Translations under genes and position numbers: made by a program | The notes under the pieces: model-generated | The model's input: the letters and a program-made list of their open reading frames with translations, nothing else | The model's database searches: none | What the model was told of the DNA's origin: nothing | Shown here: in pieces, positions 48,832-57,647 of the stretch | Numbering within the stretch: position 1 is the first letter of the stretch | Layout of the letters: every line of letters begins with the position of its first letter | Assembly: GCF_016937615.1 (NCBI RefSeq) | Contig: NZ_JAFHKI010000111.1 | Coordinates: 16,474-80,473 of the forward strand | Direction: 5' to 3' | Source: Pseudomonas lactucae | GTDB lineage: Bacteria; Pseudomonadota; Gammaproteobacteria; Pseudomonadales; Pseudomonadaceae | Length of the DNA stretch: 64,000 nucleotides

Positions 48832-49451
48832 AAGCCCACACCCAGCTCACGCAATCGCGCAGCGGTCTGCTCGGCCGATACGTGGTGAATACCTTGCCAG
48901 CCCAGGGTGATGGCGGCGTCGATATTGCCCGCGACATCATCGATAAACACGACTTCACCGGGCTGGATATCCGGCAAATGAGCGCGCACCTGGTCGAGGC
49001 TGGCGTGATAGATCGCCGGATCGGGCTTGATCAGTTTCAATTCGCCGGATACGACGATGTCGCGAAAACACTGCAGGAATGGGTAGTTGGCCCGCGCATA
49101 GGGAAAGGTTTCGGCCGACCAGTTGGTGAGCCCGAACAGCGGCATGTTGGCGGCATGCAATGCTCGCAGGATTGCCACACCTTCCGGCAACGGGCCGCGC
49201 AGCATTTCGTGCCAACGCTCGTAATAAGCCTTGATCAAGGTTTCATGGTGCGGGTATTGGTCGGTCAGCACGCGTGTCGCTTCGGCGAGCGCGCGCCCGG
49301 CATCCTGCTCGGTGTTCCAGGCCTGGGTACAGATGGTGTCGAGAAACCACTGCCGTTCACGTTCGTCGGCGATCAGCTTGCGGTACAGATGGTGCGGGTT
49401 CCAGTCGAACAGGACACCGCCGAAATCAAAAACTACTGCACGAATCGTCAT
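48828..49451 (-). CDS. HAD-family hydrolase (haloacid dehalogenase-like)
   Basis: 207-residue phosphatase-like protein. The nucleophile motif is VFDFGGVLFDWNPHHLY; LTNWSAETF, LIKPDPAIYH and VFIDDVAGNIDAA are motifs II to IV. It resembles YihX-type sugar phosphatases (alpha-glucose-1-phosphate) but the substrate cannot be read. The start is ATG 49451 with GGAGGAT just upstream; a longer frame back to 49586 has no such site. Confidence 0.87.
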   Translation of the reverse strand: MTIRAVVFDFGGVLFDWNPHHLYRKLIADERERQWFLDTICTQAWNTEQDAGRALAEATRVLTDQYPHHETLIKAYYERWHEMLRGPLPEGVAILRALHAANMPLFGLTNWSAETFPYARANYPFLQCFRDIVVSGELKLIKPDPAIYHASLDQVRAHLPDIQPGEVVFIDDVAGNIDAAITLGWQGIHHVSAEQTAARLRELGVGF

Positions 49452-49557
49452 CAGATCCTCCGTTAAGCGTGGCTTGATAGCAGGAGGAGTCTGGCAGAAC
49501 TGGAGGGGGGAGATGCGCGCTGAAGCGTAAGAAACCTCTGAAACGTACATAAACCCA

Positions 49558-49590
49558 ATGAGGGAGGGGCTTGCCCCCTCCGACACTTTT
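49558..49590. repeat. REP-type element
   Basis: GGGAGGGGC-TT-GCCCCCTCC is a strong hairpin followed by CGACACTTTTT. It lies ten bases past the fabV stop on its 3' side and could end its transcription. Confidence 0.6.
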
Positions 49591-49600
49591 TAACCGCGTT

Positions 49601-50794
49601 TCAGGCTTGAACTAAACCGTTGATCTTGACGGTCGGGTTCACATCCGCGTCGTAGTCCACGCCGTCGACTTCAAAGCCGAACAAACGCAGGAACTCTGCC
49701 TTGTAGCCGGCAAAATCGCTGATCTCGTTGACGTTCTCGTCGGTGACCTGGTTCCACAGGGCTGCCACGGCGTCCTGGACTTTCGGTTCCAGTTCGGCCA
49801 AGTCGGCACGCAGACGGCCATCGGCGTCGAGTTTCGGCTCGCTGCCATACAGGCTGTCCTTGAACAGCCCGTAGACTTGCTCGATGCAGCCTTCATGGGT
49901 GCCCTGCTCTTTCATCACCCGAAACAGCAGCGACAGGTACAACGGCATGATCGGGATCGCCGAACTGGCCTGGGTGACCACAGCCTTGAGCACCGACACG
50001 CGGGCGTCGCCCTTGAGCGCGGCGAGGTTGTCGCGCAGGGTCAGGACTTTCTTGTCCAGGTCTTTCTTGGCTTCGCCGATGGAGCCGTTCCAGTAGATGT
50101 CCTGGGTCAGCTTCTCACCGAGGTAGGTGAACGCGGTGGTCTTGGCGCCTTCGGCCAGGACGTCGGCGTCACGCAGGGCGTCGATCCACAGTTGCCAGTC
50201 TTCGCCGCCCATGACTTTCACGGTGCCGTCGATTTCTTCCTGGGTTGCGGGCTCAAGGGTGGTGTCGACCACAACGCCCTTGTCGGTGTTGATACCGCGC
50301 AGGGTTACGGCCTTGCCGATCGGCTTGAGGGTGGAAGTGTGCACCACGCCTTGCGGATCGGTACGGCGTGGCGCGGCCAGGCTGTAGACCACCAGGTCGA
50401 TCTTGCCCAGGTCTTTCTTGATGGTCTCGATGGTCAGGCGCTTGATCTCATCAGAGAACGCGTCGCCGTTGATGCTCTTGGCGTACAGGCCTTTTTCAAC
50501 AGCGAACTTCTCGAACGCGGCGCTGTTGTACCAGCCGGCGGAGCTGAGCTTGCCTTCTTCGCCTTCTTTCTCAAAAAACACGCCCAGGGTGTCGGCGCCG
50601 CAGCCAAACGCAGCACTGATGCGCGCGGCCAGGCCGTAGCCGGTGGAAGCGCCGAGGACCAGCACCTTTTTAGGGCCGCCTGCGATGATTCCGTGTTGAG
50701 TCACGTAGTCAATCTGTTCCTTGACGTTCGCTTCACAGCCAACAGGGTGAGCGGTCACACAGATAAAGCCACGAACCCGCGGTTTGATGATCAT
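49601..50794 (-). CDS. fabV: Trans-2-enoyl-ACP/CoA reductase (NADH), FabV
   Basis: 397-residue enoyl reductase of fatty acid elongation. It is one of the longest SDR enzymes: MIIKPRVRGFICVTAHPVGC at the start, Rossmann loop LGASTGYGLAAR, and the FabV catalytic Y-x8-K (YWNGSIGEAK) rather than the FabI Y-x6-K. FabV type enzymes are known to be much less sensitive to triclosan. Length and start match P. aeruginosa FabV (398 aa). It diverges from the hydroxylase-like gene, with a 311-base gap. Confidence 0.96.
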   Translation of the reverse strand: MIIKPRVRGFICVTAHPVGCEANVKEQIDYVTQHGIIAGGPKKVLVLGASTGYGLAARISAAFGCGADTLGVFFEKEGEEGKLSSAGWYNSAAFEKFAVEKGLYAKSINGDAFSDEIKRLTIETIKKDLGKIDLVVYSLAAPRRTDPQGVVHTSTLKPIGKAVTLRGINTDKGVVVDTTLEPATQEEIDGTVKVMGGEDWQLWIDALRDADVLAEGAKTTAFTYLGEKLTQDIYWNGSIGEAKKDLDKKVLTLRDNLAALKGDARVSVLKAVVTQASSAIPIMPLYLSLLFRVMKEQGTHEGCIEQVYGLFKDSLYGSEPKLDADGRLRADLAELEPKVQDAVAALWNQVTDENVNEISDFAGYKAEFLRLFGFEVDGVDYDADVNPTVKINGLVQA

Positions 50795-51105
50795 AAAATC
50801 TCTGCCTCTTCCAAGGTGCCGAAGGCCAGTGGTGGCCGTTCAACTTCAATCGTACCGGTCTATGACGTCCGAAAAACCGAAGCGTCACGATAGTCGCAAA
50901 TCTTCTGTTTACAAAATCCAATCCACACACGGCTGGCAAGGCTTGAAAAGTGTGAAAAGCCTTCACAATTTCGCCCTATTTAAAAACGCCATTGCAACGC
51001 AGAACGGCTTATCATGACGCAATTATTTCAACATGTTTCAAAACCCCACCACTCGCGGCCACGGATACGGACCTGTCGAATGGCGTCCTGCTGGAGCGAA
51101 GTTGC
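50795..51105. other. Divergent intergenic region between fabV and the hydroxylase-like gene
   Basis: 311 bases that should hold two promoters. A perfect 7-base inverted repeat, AAGGCTT and AAGCCTT at 50938-50963, lies 12 bases apart and could be a regulator site. No other gene is evident; an upstream continuation of the hydroxylase frame back to 50992 carries no ribosome site. Confidence 0.4.
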
Positions 51106-51929
51106 ATGAACACGCTGGCCTTGCGTAAAAAAGCGGTATCGATCGCCTGGGTACTCGGCGTCCTGCTGTTCATTGATGTATTCCCCGAAACCACGCTGGT
51201 ATTCCTCTGCCTGGTGCTGATCTGCGGTATTTATGACTTCCTGCGTAACGGCCTGTATGACACACCCACGTTCAAGAAATACTTTATCGGCAGTGGCCGC
51301 AACACCTGGTTGCTGGCACCGTTCAACACGCTGTTCGACCTGCTGAGTTCGCGCAATCGCCATGTTTATACGATGAGCGACCTGCCGCCCGCCTGGCGTG
51401 AAGACCTGCAACAGGTGCTCGACGATGCGATGGCCCATAAAGATGAAATCATCGGTTACCTGGATACGCGCATGGCCGAGAAGAAGCGCGGCATGTTGTT
51501 TTTCCAGTGGTACGGCGCCCGATTGAAACCACGCTGGATATTCCTGAGCTGCGCAAAAAACTGCCGTTCGTGAAGACCATCGGCGTGTCGGTGTTCAACG
51601 AAAACCGCTCCACCTCGTTTCACTTCGGCCCCCTGCGCATGATGTTCCGTGTGCTCTACAACATGGCGCCGGCGCCCCATCACGAGGGCGTGTATATCCA
51701 GGTGGGCAAGCACAAACACTATTGGCACGACGACCCACTGTTTATCTTTGATGACACGCTGATGCATGCGTCCTTCAACAAGAACGACGCCAAACGCTAC
51801 TGCCTGTTTATCGATATCGTGCGGCCTACCCGGCTACCGCGGGTGCTGAATGCCGTGATCGCGGGGTTTGCCGGAATGGTCTTTACCCTGCGTCGGGTTT
51901 TCTACAAAAACTGGAAGCTGATTCAGTAA
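51106..51929 (+). CDS. Aspartyl/asparaginyl beta-hydroxylase-domain membrane protein, frameshifted in this sequence
   Basis: Restored protein of 274 residues: two N-terminal membrane helices (about 10-45), then a 2-oxoglutarate/iron oxygenase domain like LpxO and AspH. The first frame ends FFQWYGAR; the second begins PIETTLDIPELRKKLPFV. One C near 51517-51520 is missing; adding it gives 825 bases. The second iron His lies in FDDTLMHASFN and the 2OG Arg in KNDAKRY. Where LpxO has HRDP, this protein reads HFGP, so Asp is replaced by Gly, as in mammalian AspH. The C-terminus has another hydrophobic helix (VLNAVIAGFAGMVFTL). Lipid A hydroxylation is possible, but not certain. Confidence 0.75.
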
Positions 51930-52075
51930 GTTCTGCGGCATGATGGTGTTGGACGGTATTTGCGCTCGGCCTTGCACCTGAGGTAAATATTCGGCTCGTG
52001 CGCTTCAATCCGCGCCCACCATCTCAAGCCATCGCGCCTCACAGGGCGCGGTGGCTGCGCTTTCAAGGAATCAGA

Positions 52076-53448
52076 ATGCCCCAACGTCAAGTCATCAACG
52101 CCTCCGTCAGCCCCAAGGGCAGCCTCGAAACCCTGTCCCAACGTGAAGTCCAGCAACTGAGCGAAGCCGGCACCGGCAGCATCTACACCCTGTTCCGTCA
52201 GTGCGCCCTGGCAATCCTCAACACCGGCGCGCACATCGATAACGCCAAGACCATCCTCGACGCCTACAAAGACTTTGAAGTACGCATCCACCAGCAGGAC
52301 CGAGGCGTGCGCCTGGAACTGTTGAACGCTCCCGCCGACGCGTTCGTCGACGGTGAAATGATCGCCAGCACCCGTGAGATGTTGTTCAGCGCCCTGCGCG
52401 ACATCGTCTACACCGAGAACGAGCTGGACAGCCAGCGCATCGACCTGAGCAATTCCCAGGGCATCACCGACTACGTGTTCCACCTGCTGCGCAACGCCCG
52501 CACGCTGCGCCCGGGCGTCGAACCGAAGATCGTGGTGTGCTGGGGCGGGCATTCGATCAATACCGAAGAATACAAATACACCAAGAAGGTCGGCCACGAA
52601 CTGGGCCTGCGCAGCCTCGACGTGTGCACCGGTTGCGGTCCCGGTGTGATGAAAGGTCCGATGAAGGGCGCGACCATTTCCCACGCCAAGCAGCGCATCA
52701 CGGCGGGCGCTACCTGGGCCTGACCGAGCCGGGCATCATCGCCGCCGAAGCACCCAACCCGATCGTCAATGAGCTGGTGATCCTGCCGGACATCGAGAAG
52801 CGCCTGGAAGCCTTCGTGCGGGTCGGCCATGGCATCATCATCTTCCCGGGCGGCGCCGGTACCGCCGAGGAGTTTCTGTACCTGCTGGGCATCCTGATGC
52901 ACCCGGACAACCGCGACGTGCCGTTCCCGGTCATCCTCACCGGGCCGAAACAGGCCGCGCCGTACCTGCAGCAACTGCACGCGTTCGTCGGTGCCACCCT
53001 TGGCGAAGCGGCGCAGGCGCACTACCAGATCATCATCGACGACCCGGCCGAAGTGGCGCGCCAGATGACTGTCGGCCTCAAGGCGGTGAAACAGTTCCGC
53101 CGCGAGCGCAACGACGCGTTCCATTTCAACTGGCTGCTGAAGATCGATGAAGGCTTCCAGCGTCCGTTCGACCCGACGCACGAGAACATGGCCAGCCTGC
53201 AACTGAGCCATGCCCTGGCACCCCACGAGCTCGCAGCGAACCTGCGTCGCGCCTTCTCGGGCATCGTGGCGGGGAACGTCAAGGACAAGGGTATTCGCCT
53301 GATCGAACAGAACGGTCCGTACGAGATCCACGGCGACCCGACCATCATGAAACCGCTGGATGAGCTGCTACAGGCATTCGTCGCCCAGCACCGCATGAAG
53401 TTACCGGGCGGCGCAGCGTATGTGCCGTGCTACCGCGTAGTGCAGTGA
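52076..53448 (+). CDS. ppnN: LOG-family nucleotide 5'-monophosphate nucleosidase PpnN, frameshifted in this sequence
   Basis: Hydrolyses purine and pyrimidine monophosphates to base and ribose-5-phosphate; in E. coli it is controlled by (p)ppGpp. The N-terminal PpnN domain (SLETLSQREVQQLSEAGTG) and SLDVCTGCGPGVMKGPMKGA lie in the first frame, which breaks at 52707-52709. The second frame has GRYLGLTEPGIIAAEAPN, the LOG signature FPGGAGTAEEFLY, and the C-terminal regulatory domain. One C in GGCCGC is missing; restoring it gives 1374 bases and 457 residues against 454 in E. coli. A sequence error is likely. Confidence 0.92.
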
Positions 53449-53623
53449 GCTAGCGCTGCAGTCGCGCCGCCGCCAGCAGAGGCTGGCGGTCGGTCATAGT
53501 TTGTATCGCTTTGGCGCCTGGGCAAGGGTGCGGGTAAGCAGTGTTCGGTCTACGGTTTGAAGATGCCGACTCACCCACACCTGCGAGCACCCCATGGACC
53601 AACGGATCTTGTCCTCCATCATT

Positions 53624-53641
53624 CCTTACCCTAAGGTAAGG
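53624..53641. promoter_or_regulatory. Candidate operator of the AbrB/PIN toxin-antitoxin pair
   Basis: CCTTACC and GGTAAGG are perfect arms around CTAA. The dyad ends at the AAGGAG ribosome-binding sequence and sits 25 to 42 bases before the antitoxin start, a typical place for autorepression by an antitoxin. Confidence 0.55.
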
Positions 53642-53665
53642 AGCCTCATGCTGGAGATACTTACT

Positions 53666-53908
53666 ATGGCGACCGCCACACTCACCTCAAAAGGGCAAAT
53701 CACCATCCCCGTCCAAGTCAGGAGCGCACTGGGCCTGGAAACAGGCGACCGCGTCGAATTCGTCGAAATGGAAGAGGGCAGATTTTCCATCATCGCAGCG
53801 AGCAAGACTGTTCAAGACCTCAAGGGTTTGATCCGCAAGCCTGCCGAGGCAGTGTCCATTGACGATATGAACCGCGCCATCGCTGCGCGGGGAGCGAAGG
53901 CTGGATGA
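53666..53908 (+). CDS. AbrB/MazE-family antitoxin
   Basis: 80 residues with the swapped-hairpin AbrB DNA-binding domain (MATATLTSKGQITIPVQVRSAL, GLETGDRVEFVEM) and a C-terminal tail that should wrap the toxin (KGLIRKPAEAVSIDDMNRAIA). Start: ATG 53666 fits the family; ATG 53648 with AAGGAG four bases upstream is an alternative that adds six residues. It overlaps the PIN gene as ATGA, the usual arrangement of a type II toxin-antitoxin operon. Confidence 0.85.
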   Translation: MATATLTSKGQITIPVQVRSALGLETGDRVEFVEMEEGRFSIIAASKTVQDLKGLIRKPAEAVSIDDMNRAIAARGAKAG

Positions 53909-54300
53909 TCGGGCTGGATACCAACGTGCTGGTGCGCTATGTCACCCAGGATGATCCGGTTCAATCATCCAAGGCATCCGCCCTGATCGAATCCCTCACC
54001 ACCCTTTCGCCAGGCTTTGTCAGCCTGGTGTCCGTGGTGGAACTGGTCTGGGTTTTACAAAGCTGTTACCAATCGACGAAGAGCGATGTAGTCACCGTGC
54101 TGGAAACGCTCTTGCGCACGCGAGAATTGACCGTCGAACATGCCGAAGTCATCTGGCAGGCGCTGCGGCGATTCGCGGCCAACGGCGCCGATTTCGCTGA
54201 TTGCCTGATAGAACGCTGCGCCCACGCAGCCGGCTGCGAATACACCGCGACCTTCGACCTCAACGCCGCCAAGGCAGCAGGCATGAAGCGAATAACCTGA
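53905..54300 (+). CDS. PIN-domain (VapC-like) toxin ribonuclease
   Basis: 131-residue PIN protein: MIGLDTNVLVRYVTQDDP with the first Asp, a conserved Glu (VVELVWVL), then NGADFADCLIERCA and TFDLNAAK with later Asp residues. The four acidic residues bind Mg for RNA cleavage. All four are present, so the toxin is probably active and restrained by the AbrB protein. VapC relatives cut tRNA or rRNA; the target cannot be told. Base composition is similar to the genome, so no recent transfer is obvious. Confidence 0.85.
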   Translation: MIGLDTNVLVRYVTQDDPVQSSKASALIESLTTLSPGFVSLVSVVELVWVLQSCYQSTKSDVVTVLETLLRTRELTVEHAEVIWQALRRFAANGADFADCLIERCAHAAGCEYTATFDLNAAKAAGMKRIT

Positions 54301-54343
54301 GCCGCGGCGTTGCGGCAACGGGCAGGTTTTCTTGATACGAGGC

Positions 54344-54673
54344 TCAGCGAATCCAACCCCCTACCTGCCAGTGATACCCGTCATTGCGCTGCACCCAGTG
54401 CGGATGCACATAGCGATAACCTTCGCGTACCGGCTCCCAATGGCCATGCACCGCAACATAGCGCCCGCCTTCCCAGCGCCAGTAACCACGTGACCATATG
54501 TAACCTTCGCGCACAGGTGGCTCGACTTCAATCACCTGCACCGGGGGCGGTTGCGGCGCAACCACCTCGACATATTCACGCTGTACCGGCCGACGCTCAT
54601 GCACAACGCGTTCTTGCACACACCCGGATGCCGCGACGACGACCGCCGCCAATGCCGCATAACGTAGCAACAT
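54344..54673 (-). CDS. YXWGXW-like repeat lipoprotein
   Basis: 109 residues with a lipoprotein signal (MLLRYAALAAVVVAASGC). The mature part has a Pro-rich stretch (VVAPQPPPVQVIEVEPP), then an aromatic repeat region (REGYIWSRGYWRWEGGRYVA, HGHWEPVREGYRYVHPHWVQ) as in envelope proteins of the YXWGXW family. Function is unknown; outer-membrane or periplasmic location is inferred. The start is ATG 54673; a frame opening at 54709 has no lipobox benefit. It is convergent with the PIN gene. Confidence 0.82.
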   Translation of the reverse strand: MLLRYAALAAVVVAASGCVQERVVHERRPVQREYVEVVAPQPPPVQVIEVEPPVREGYIWSRGYWRWEGGRYVAVHGHWEPVREGYRYVHPHWVQRNDGYHWQVGGWIR

Positions 54674-54804
54674 ACAAAACCCTCGGGCGCTGACGCCCAA
54701 CACTTGCACCAGTAAAAAATCCCCCTGTGTATCAGCCGCGCTCCTGCTTGGCCTGGGTACTTTTTTAACAGGCAGTGTCTGTCAGATTGCTGAACCCGAG
54801 GGCA

Positions 54805-55704
54805 TCAAGAAGTGCAAGCGACGGTCGGTCGCTTGAACCGCACCAGCACCAGCCCCGCGACCACCACGGCGATACCGGCGTAGGTCGAAGCATGAATCAC
54901 ATCGCCAAACATCAGTGCCGCCCACACTAACGTCACGGGTGGCTCCAGGTAGACCAGCGCCGCCACATGCGTCGCGGTCATGACCCGCAGCAGCATCCAT
55001 AGGCTCAGGTAAGCGACAAAGGTGGAAAACAACGTCAACCATACAATCGAGATCAGCACGTCAGGTTCATGCGGAACGCTCAGCGTATCGGTGTACAACA
55101 CGGCAGCGGTGAAGCCGATCAAGGTCAGCAGCGACTGAATGAACAACGGCAAAACCAAGCCACCGCTCTGGGTGTGCACCGAGCGACGCTCATACAAGGT
55201 TGCCAACGTGAGACCCAATGCCGATACCAATGGCAGCAGGTACATGACCAGGCCAACACGTTGCCCACCGCTGTTGTACTGCCCGAAGATAACAATCGAT
55301 ACCCCGCCAAAACCGATCATCAACCCCAGCCACTGCCAGCCTCCGCTGCGCTCCCCCACGTTGCCCGTCGATAAGGCAGCGGTCATCAATGGCTGTAACG
55401 CCGCAATGATCGCTGCAATGCCAGGAGGCAAACCATTTTGGATGGCTACGTAGAGGCAACTCAGGTAGAGGAACTGGGATAGGAAACCGACAATCGCATG
55501 ATGACGAATCTGCCCCCATGAAACGTTGAACAACCTGACATTCAAAAACATGCCCAGACACACCGATACCAGCAGAAAGCGCCAGAACAGCAGGTTGAAC
55601 GCACCGCCTCTTTGGGTGCCGAGCTTGGCGCCGATGTAGCCGGAACTCCACGACAGAACAAACGCGCCTTGTAATACCCACAGCCTCAGGGTTGATCGCT
55701 TCAT
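54805..55704 (-). CDS. EamA/DMT-family transporter
   Basis: 299 residues and about ten membrane segments in two EamA repeats (LQGAFVLSWSSGYIGAKLG at the start, and YLLPLVSALGLTLATLYERR before the second half, TLFSTFVAYLSLW). Such carriers export amino acids or other metabolites, but the substrate is not readable. GGAGG lies four bases before ATG 55704. A LysR gene diverges from it with 95 bases between starts and is the probable regulator. Confidence 0.88.
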   Translation of the reverse strand: MKRSTLRLWVLQGAFVLSWSSGYIGAKLGTQRGGAFNLLFWRFLLVSVCLGMFLNVRLFNVSWGQIRHHAIVGFLSQFLYLSCLYVAIQNGLPPGIAAIIAALQPLMTAALSTGNVGERSGGWQWLGLMIGFGGVSIVIFGQYNSGGQRVGLVMYLLPLVSALGLTLATLYERRSVHTQSGGLVLPLFIQSLLTLIGFTAAVLYTDTLSVPHEPDVLISIVWLTLFSTFVAYLSLWMLLRVMTATHVAALVYLEPPVTLVWAALMFGDVIHASTYAGIAVVVAGLVLVRFKRPTVACTS

Positions 55705-55715
55705 GCAACCTCCGA

Positions 55716-55734
55716 CCTTTGTATGACGCAAAGG
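55716..55734. promoter_or_regulatory. Candidate operator in the EamA leader
   Basis: CCTTTG and CAAAGG are perfect arms seven bases apart. It is 12 bases upstream of the EamA start. No clear T-N11-A LysR box is seen, so this may belong to another regulator. Confidence 0.35.
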
Positions 55735-55799
55735 CTAAAGGCCACGCATGATTGTGTATATTTGAATAACCTGTAGTACTAATCCATAAAAGCAAAATC

Positions 55800-56648
55800 A
55801 TGACCCGACAATTGAACATTGATCTATTGCGCACTTTCCATGCCGTGGCACGATTTGGACGCTTCAACGAAGCGGCCGAGCATGTGCACCGCAGCGCTTC
55901 CGCCGTGACTACGCAAATTCAGAAGCTGGAAAAACAGATCGGCCAATGTCTATTCATCCGCAACAATCAGGGCGTGGAGTTGACGCTGTACGGCAAGAAA
56001 CTGCTGGGCGAAACCACCGAGTTTCTCAAGAGCCATGATCGCCTGCTGATTTCGCTGATGCCTCAGCGGATGCAGGGCAAGATCCGCCTGGGAATACCCG
56101 ATACATACGCCCCTGCGTTCATCCAGGCATGCGTGCCTCAATTGATCGCTGACAACCCTTTACTGGAACTGGAAGTCGAAGCGCGCACCAGCGGTGAATT
56201 GCTGAATCTGTTCATGGCGAACCAGTTGGACCTGACGATCACCGTCAGTGCACAGCCGTTGGCACAGGGCGAACGACTGGGGGCCGTACAGCCGCTGTGG
56301 GTGGCGGCCGAGCACTTCATCTACGCGCCGAACGCAGCACTACCCGTGACGGTACCCATAGCCGGTTGTCCGTATCGTGCAGCGGCATTACAGGTATTAA
56401 AGGATCACGGGATTTACCATCGCGTGCTGCTGGAAAGCCCCAACTCTTCGGCTGTCGAAGCCTGTATACGCAGCGGCGTGGCAGTGGGCGTGATAGAGGA
56501 AAGCCGCATGGGCGAAGGACTGAGCCAAGTGATAGCCGACATCAAGTTGCCACCGTTGCCGGTGCATCATCTGTACTTGCTGTGCGACAGCAGTAACGCG
56601 CTGGCGCTGCATCTGTATGACCAGGTTAAACAGAGCTTCCACATTTGA
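55800..56648 (+). CDS. LysR-family transcriptional regulator
   Basis: 282 residues: N-terminal HTH (LNIDLLRTFHAVARFGRFNE, HRSASAVTTQIQKLE), and an effector domain in which RIRLGIPDTYAPAF-like strands are visible (KIRLGIPDTYAPAFIQ). It is a short LysR with the last helix trimmed. It diverges from the EamA transporter and is likely to control it. The stop lies four bases from that of the opposite LysR gene. Confidence 0.87.
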   Translation: MTRQLNIDLLRTFHAVARFGRFNEAAEHVHRSASAVTTQIQKLEKQIGQCLFIRNNQGVELTLYGKKLLGETTEFLKSHDRLLISLMPQRMQGKIRLGIPDTYAPAFIQACVPQLIADNPLLELEVEARTSGELLNLFMANQLDLTITVSAQPLAQGERLGAVQPLWVAAEHFIYAPNAALPVTVPIAGCPYRAAALQVLKDHGIYHRVLLESPNSSAVEACIRSGVAVGVIEESRMGEGLSQVIADIKLPPLPVHHLYLLCDSSNALALHLYDQVKQSFHI

Positions 56649-56652
56649 GCGC

Positions 56653-57549
56653 TCACCCGGGACCGAAGCGCTGAACCACCGCCTCGACAAACCGTCGCAA
56701 CTTCGCCGTACGCTGCCGGTTGGCGGTGTAGACCAAATGCATCGACCGGCTCGGCGCATCGAAGTCCGGCAGTACCCGCACCAACTCGCCCCTGGACAAT
56801 GCCCCGCGCAGAAAATCCTCCGGGCCAAGGACAATACCGAAACCATCCAGCGCGGCCGACATCAGGGCCCGGCTTTCATTGATCTGCAAACGGCTGGCAA
56901 CCTGCACCTTGTACGGCGTCGTACCCTGGAAAAACACCCACTCGCGATCGGCCGGACGCGACCAGAAGGCGTACCCCAGGCATTCATGGTGCTCGAGGTC
57001 CGCCGGCACCCGCGGTGTACCGCGTGCCGCCAGGTAGGCCGGCGCAGCACAGACCACCAGACGGTAAGGCGCCAGCGGCCTGGCCGTGAGACCGGTGGTT
57101 GCTAGCGGCCCGATACGGAACGCCGCTTCGTACCCCTCCTCCACCAGGTCGACAAACCGATCCGTCAGGTGCAGGTCGATTTCCACATCCGGATGGTCAC
57201 GCAGGAACCCGGTAATCAGCGGCATCAGGCTGTGGGAGCCGAAGGTCACCGGCGCGGTGATTTTCAACTTGCCGCGTGGCATGTCATTCATGATCTGCGC
57301 CAGCGAGTCGGCAGCCTCGGCTTCTGTGAGGATATGTTTGCAGCGTTCGTAGTACGCGCTCCCCAGCTCCGTCAGGCTTTGCCTGCGTGTGGTGCGGTTG
57401 AGCAAGCGTGCGCCCAGGCGCGACTCCAGCGCGGCGACATGTTTGGCCACCATCTGCGGCGACATGCCCAGGCGCTCAGCGGCACGCGCGTAGGAGCCCA
57501 GCTCAGCCGCCGTCACGAAGGCATTCATGCTTGATAAACGATCCATCAT
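56653..57549 (-). CDS. LysR-family transcriptional regulator (CrgA-like)
   Basis: 298 residues. HTH: MNAFVTAAELGSYARAAERL, MSPQMVAKHVAALE. Effector domain: LKITAPVTFGSHSLMPLITG. The group often represses a divergent oxidoreductase gene involved in quinone or aldehyde response. The divergent gene here encodes an NADP-dependent reductase, which supports that reading. A start two codons later is also possible. Confidence 0.88.
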   Translation of the reverse strand: MMDRLSSMNAFVTAAELGSYARAAERLGMSPQMVAKHVAALESRLGARLLNRTTRRQSLTELGSAYYERCKHILTEAEAADSLAQIMNDMPRGKLKITAPVTFGSHSLMPLITGFLRDHPDVEIDLHLTDRFVDLVEEGYEAAFRIGPLATTGLTARPLAPYRLVVCAAPAYLAARGTPRVPADLEHHECLGYAFWSRPADREWVFFQGTTPYKVQVASRLQINESRALMSAALDGFGIVLGPEDFLRGALSRGELVRVLPDFDAPSRSMHLVYTANRQRTAKLRRFVEAVVQRFGPG

Positions 57550-57598
57550 TCACTACTCCCAGTAACAACAGCCACACCCAAACGACAATTTATCACCC

Positions 57599-57611
57599 AT
57601 TGGTTGCCAAT
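57599..57611. promoter_or_regulatory. Candidate LysR operator
   Basis: ATTGG-TTG-CCAAT is a perfect dyad midway between the divergent LysR (start 57549) and reductase (start 57648) genes. Confidence 0.45.
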
Positions 57612-57647
57612 CATCATAACGGCTCCCCCATCAGCAGGAGCACAGTC

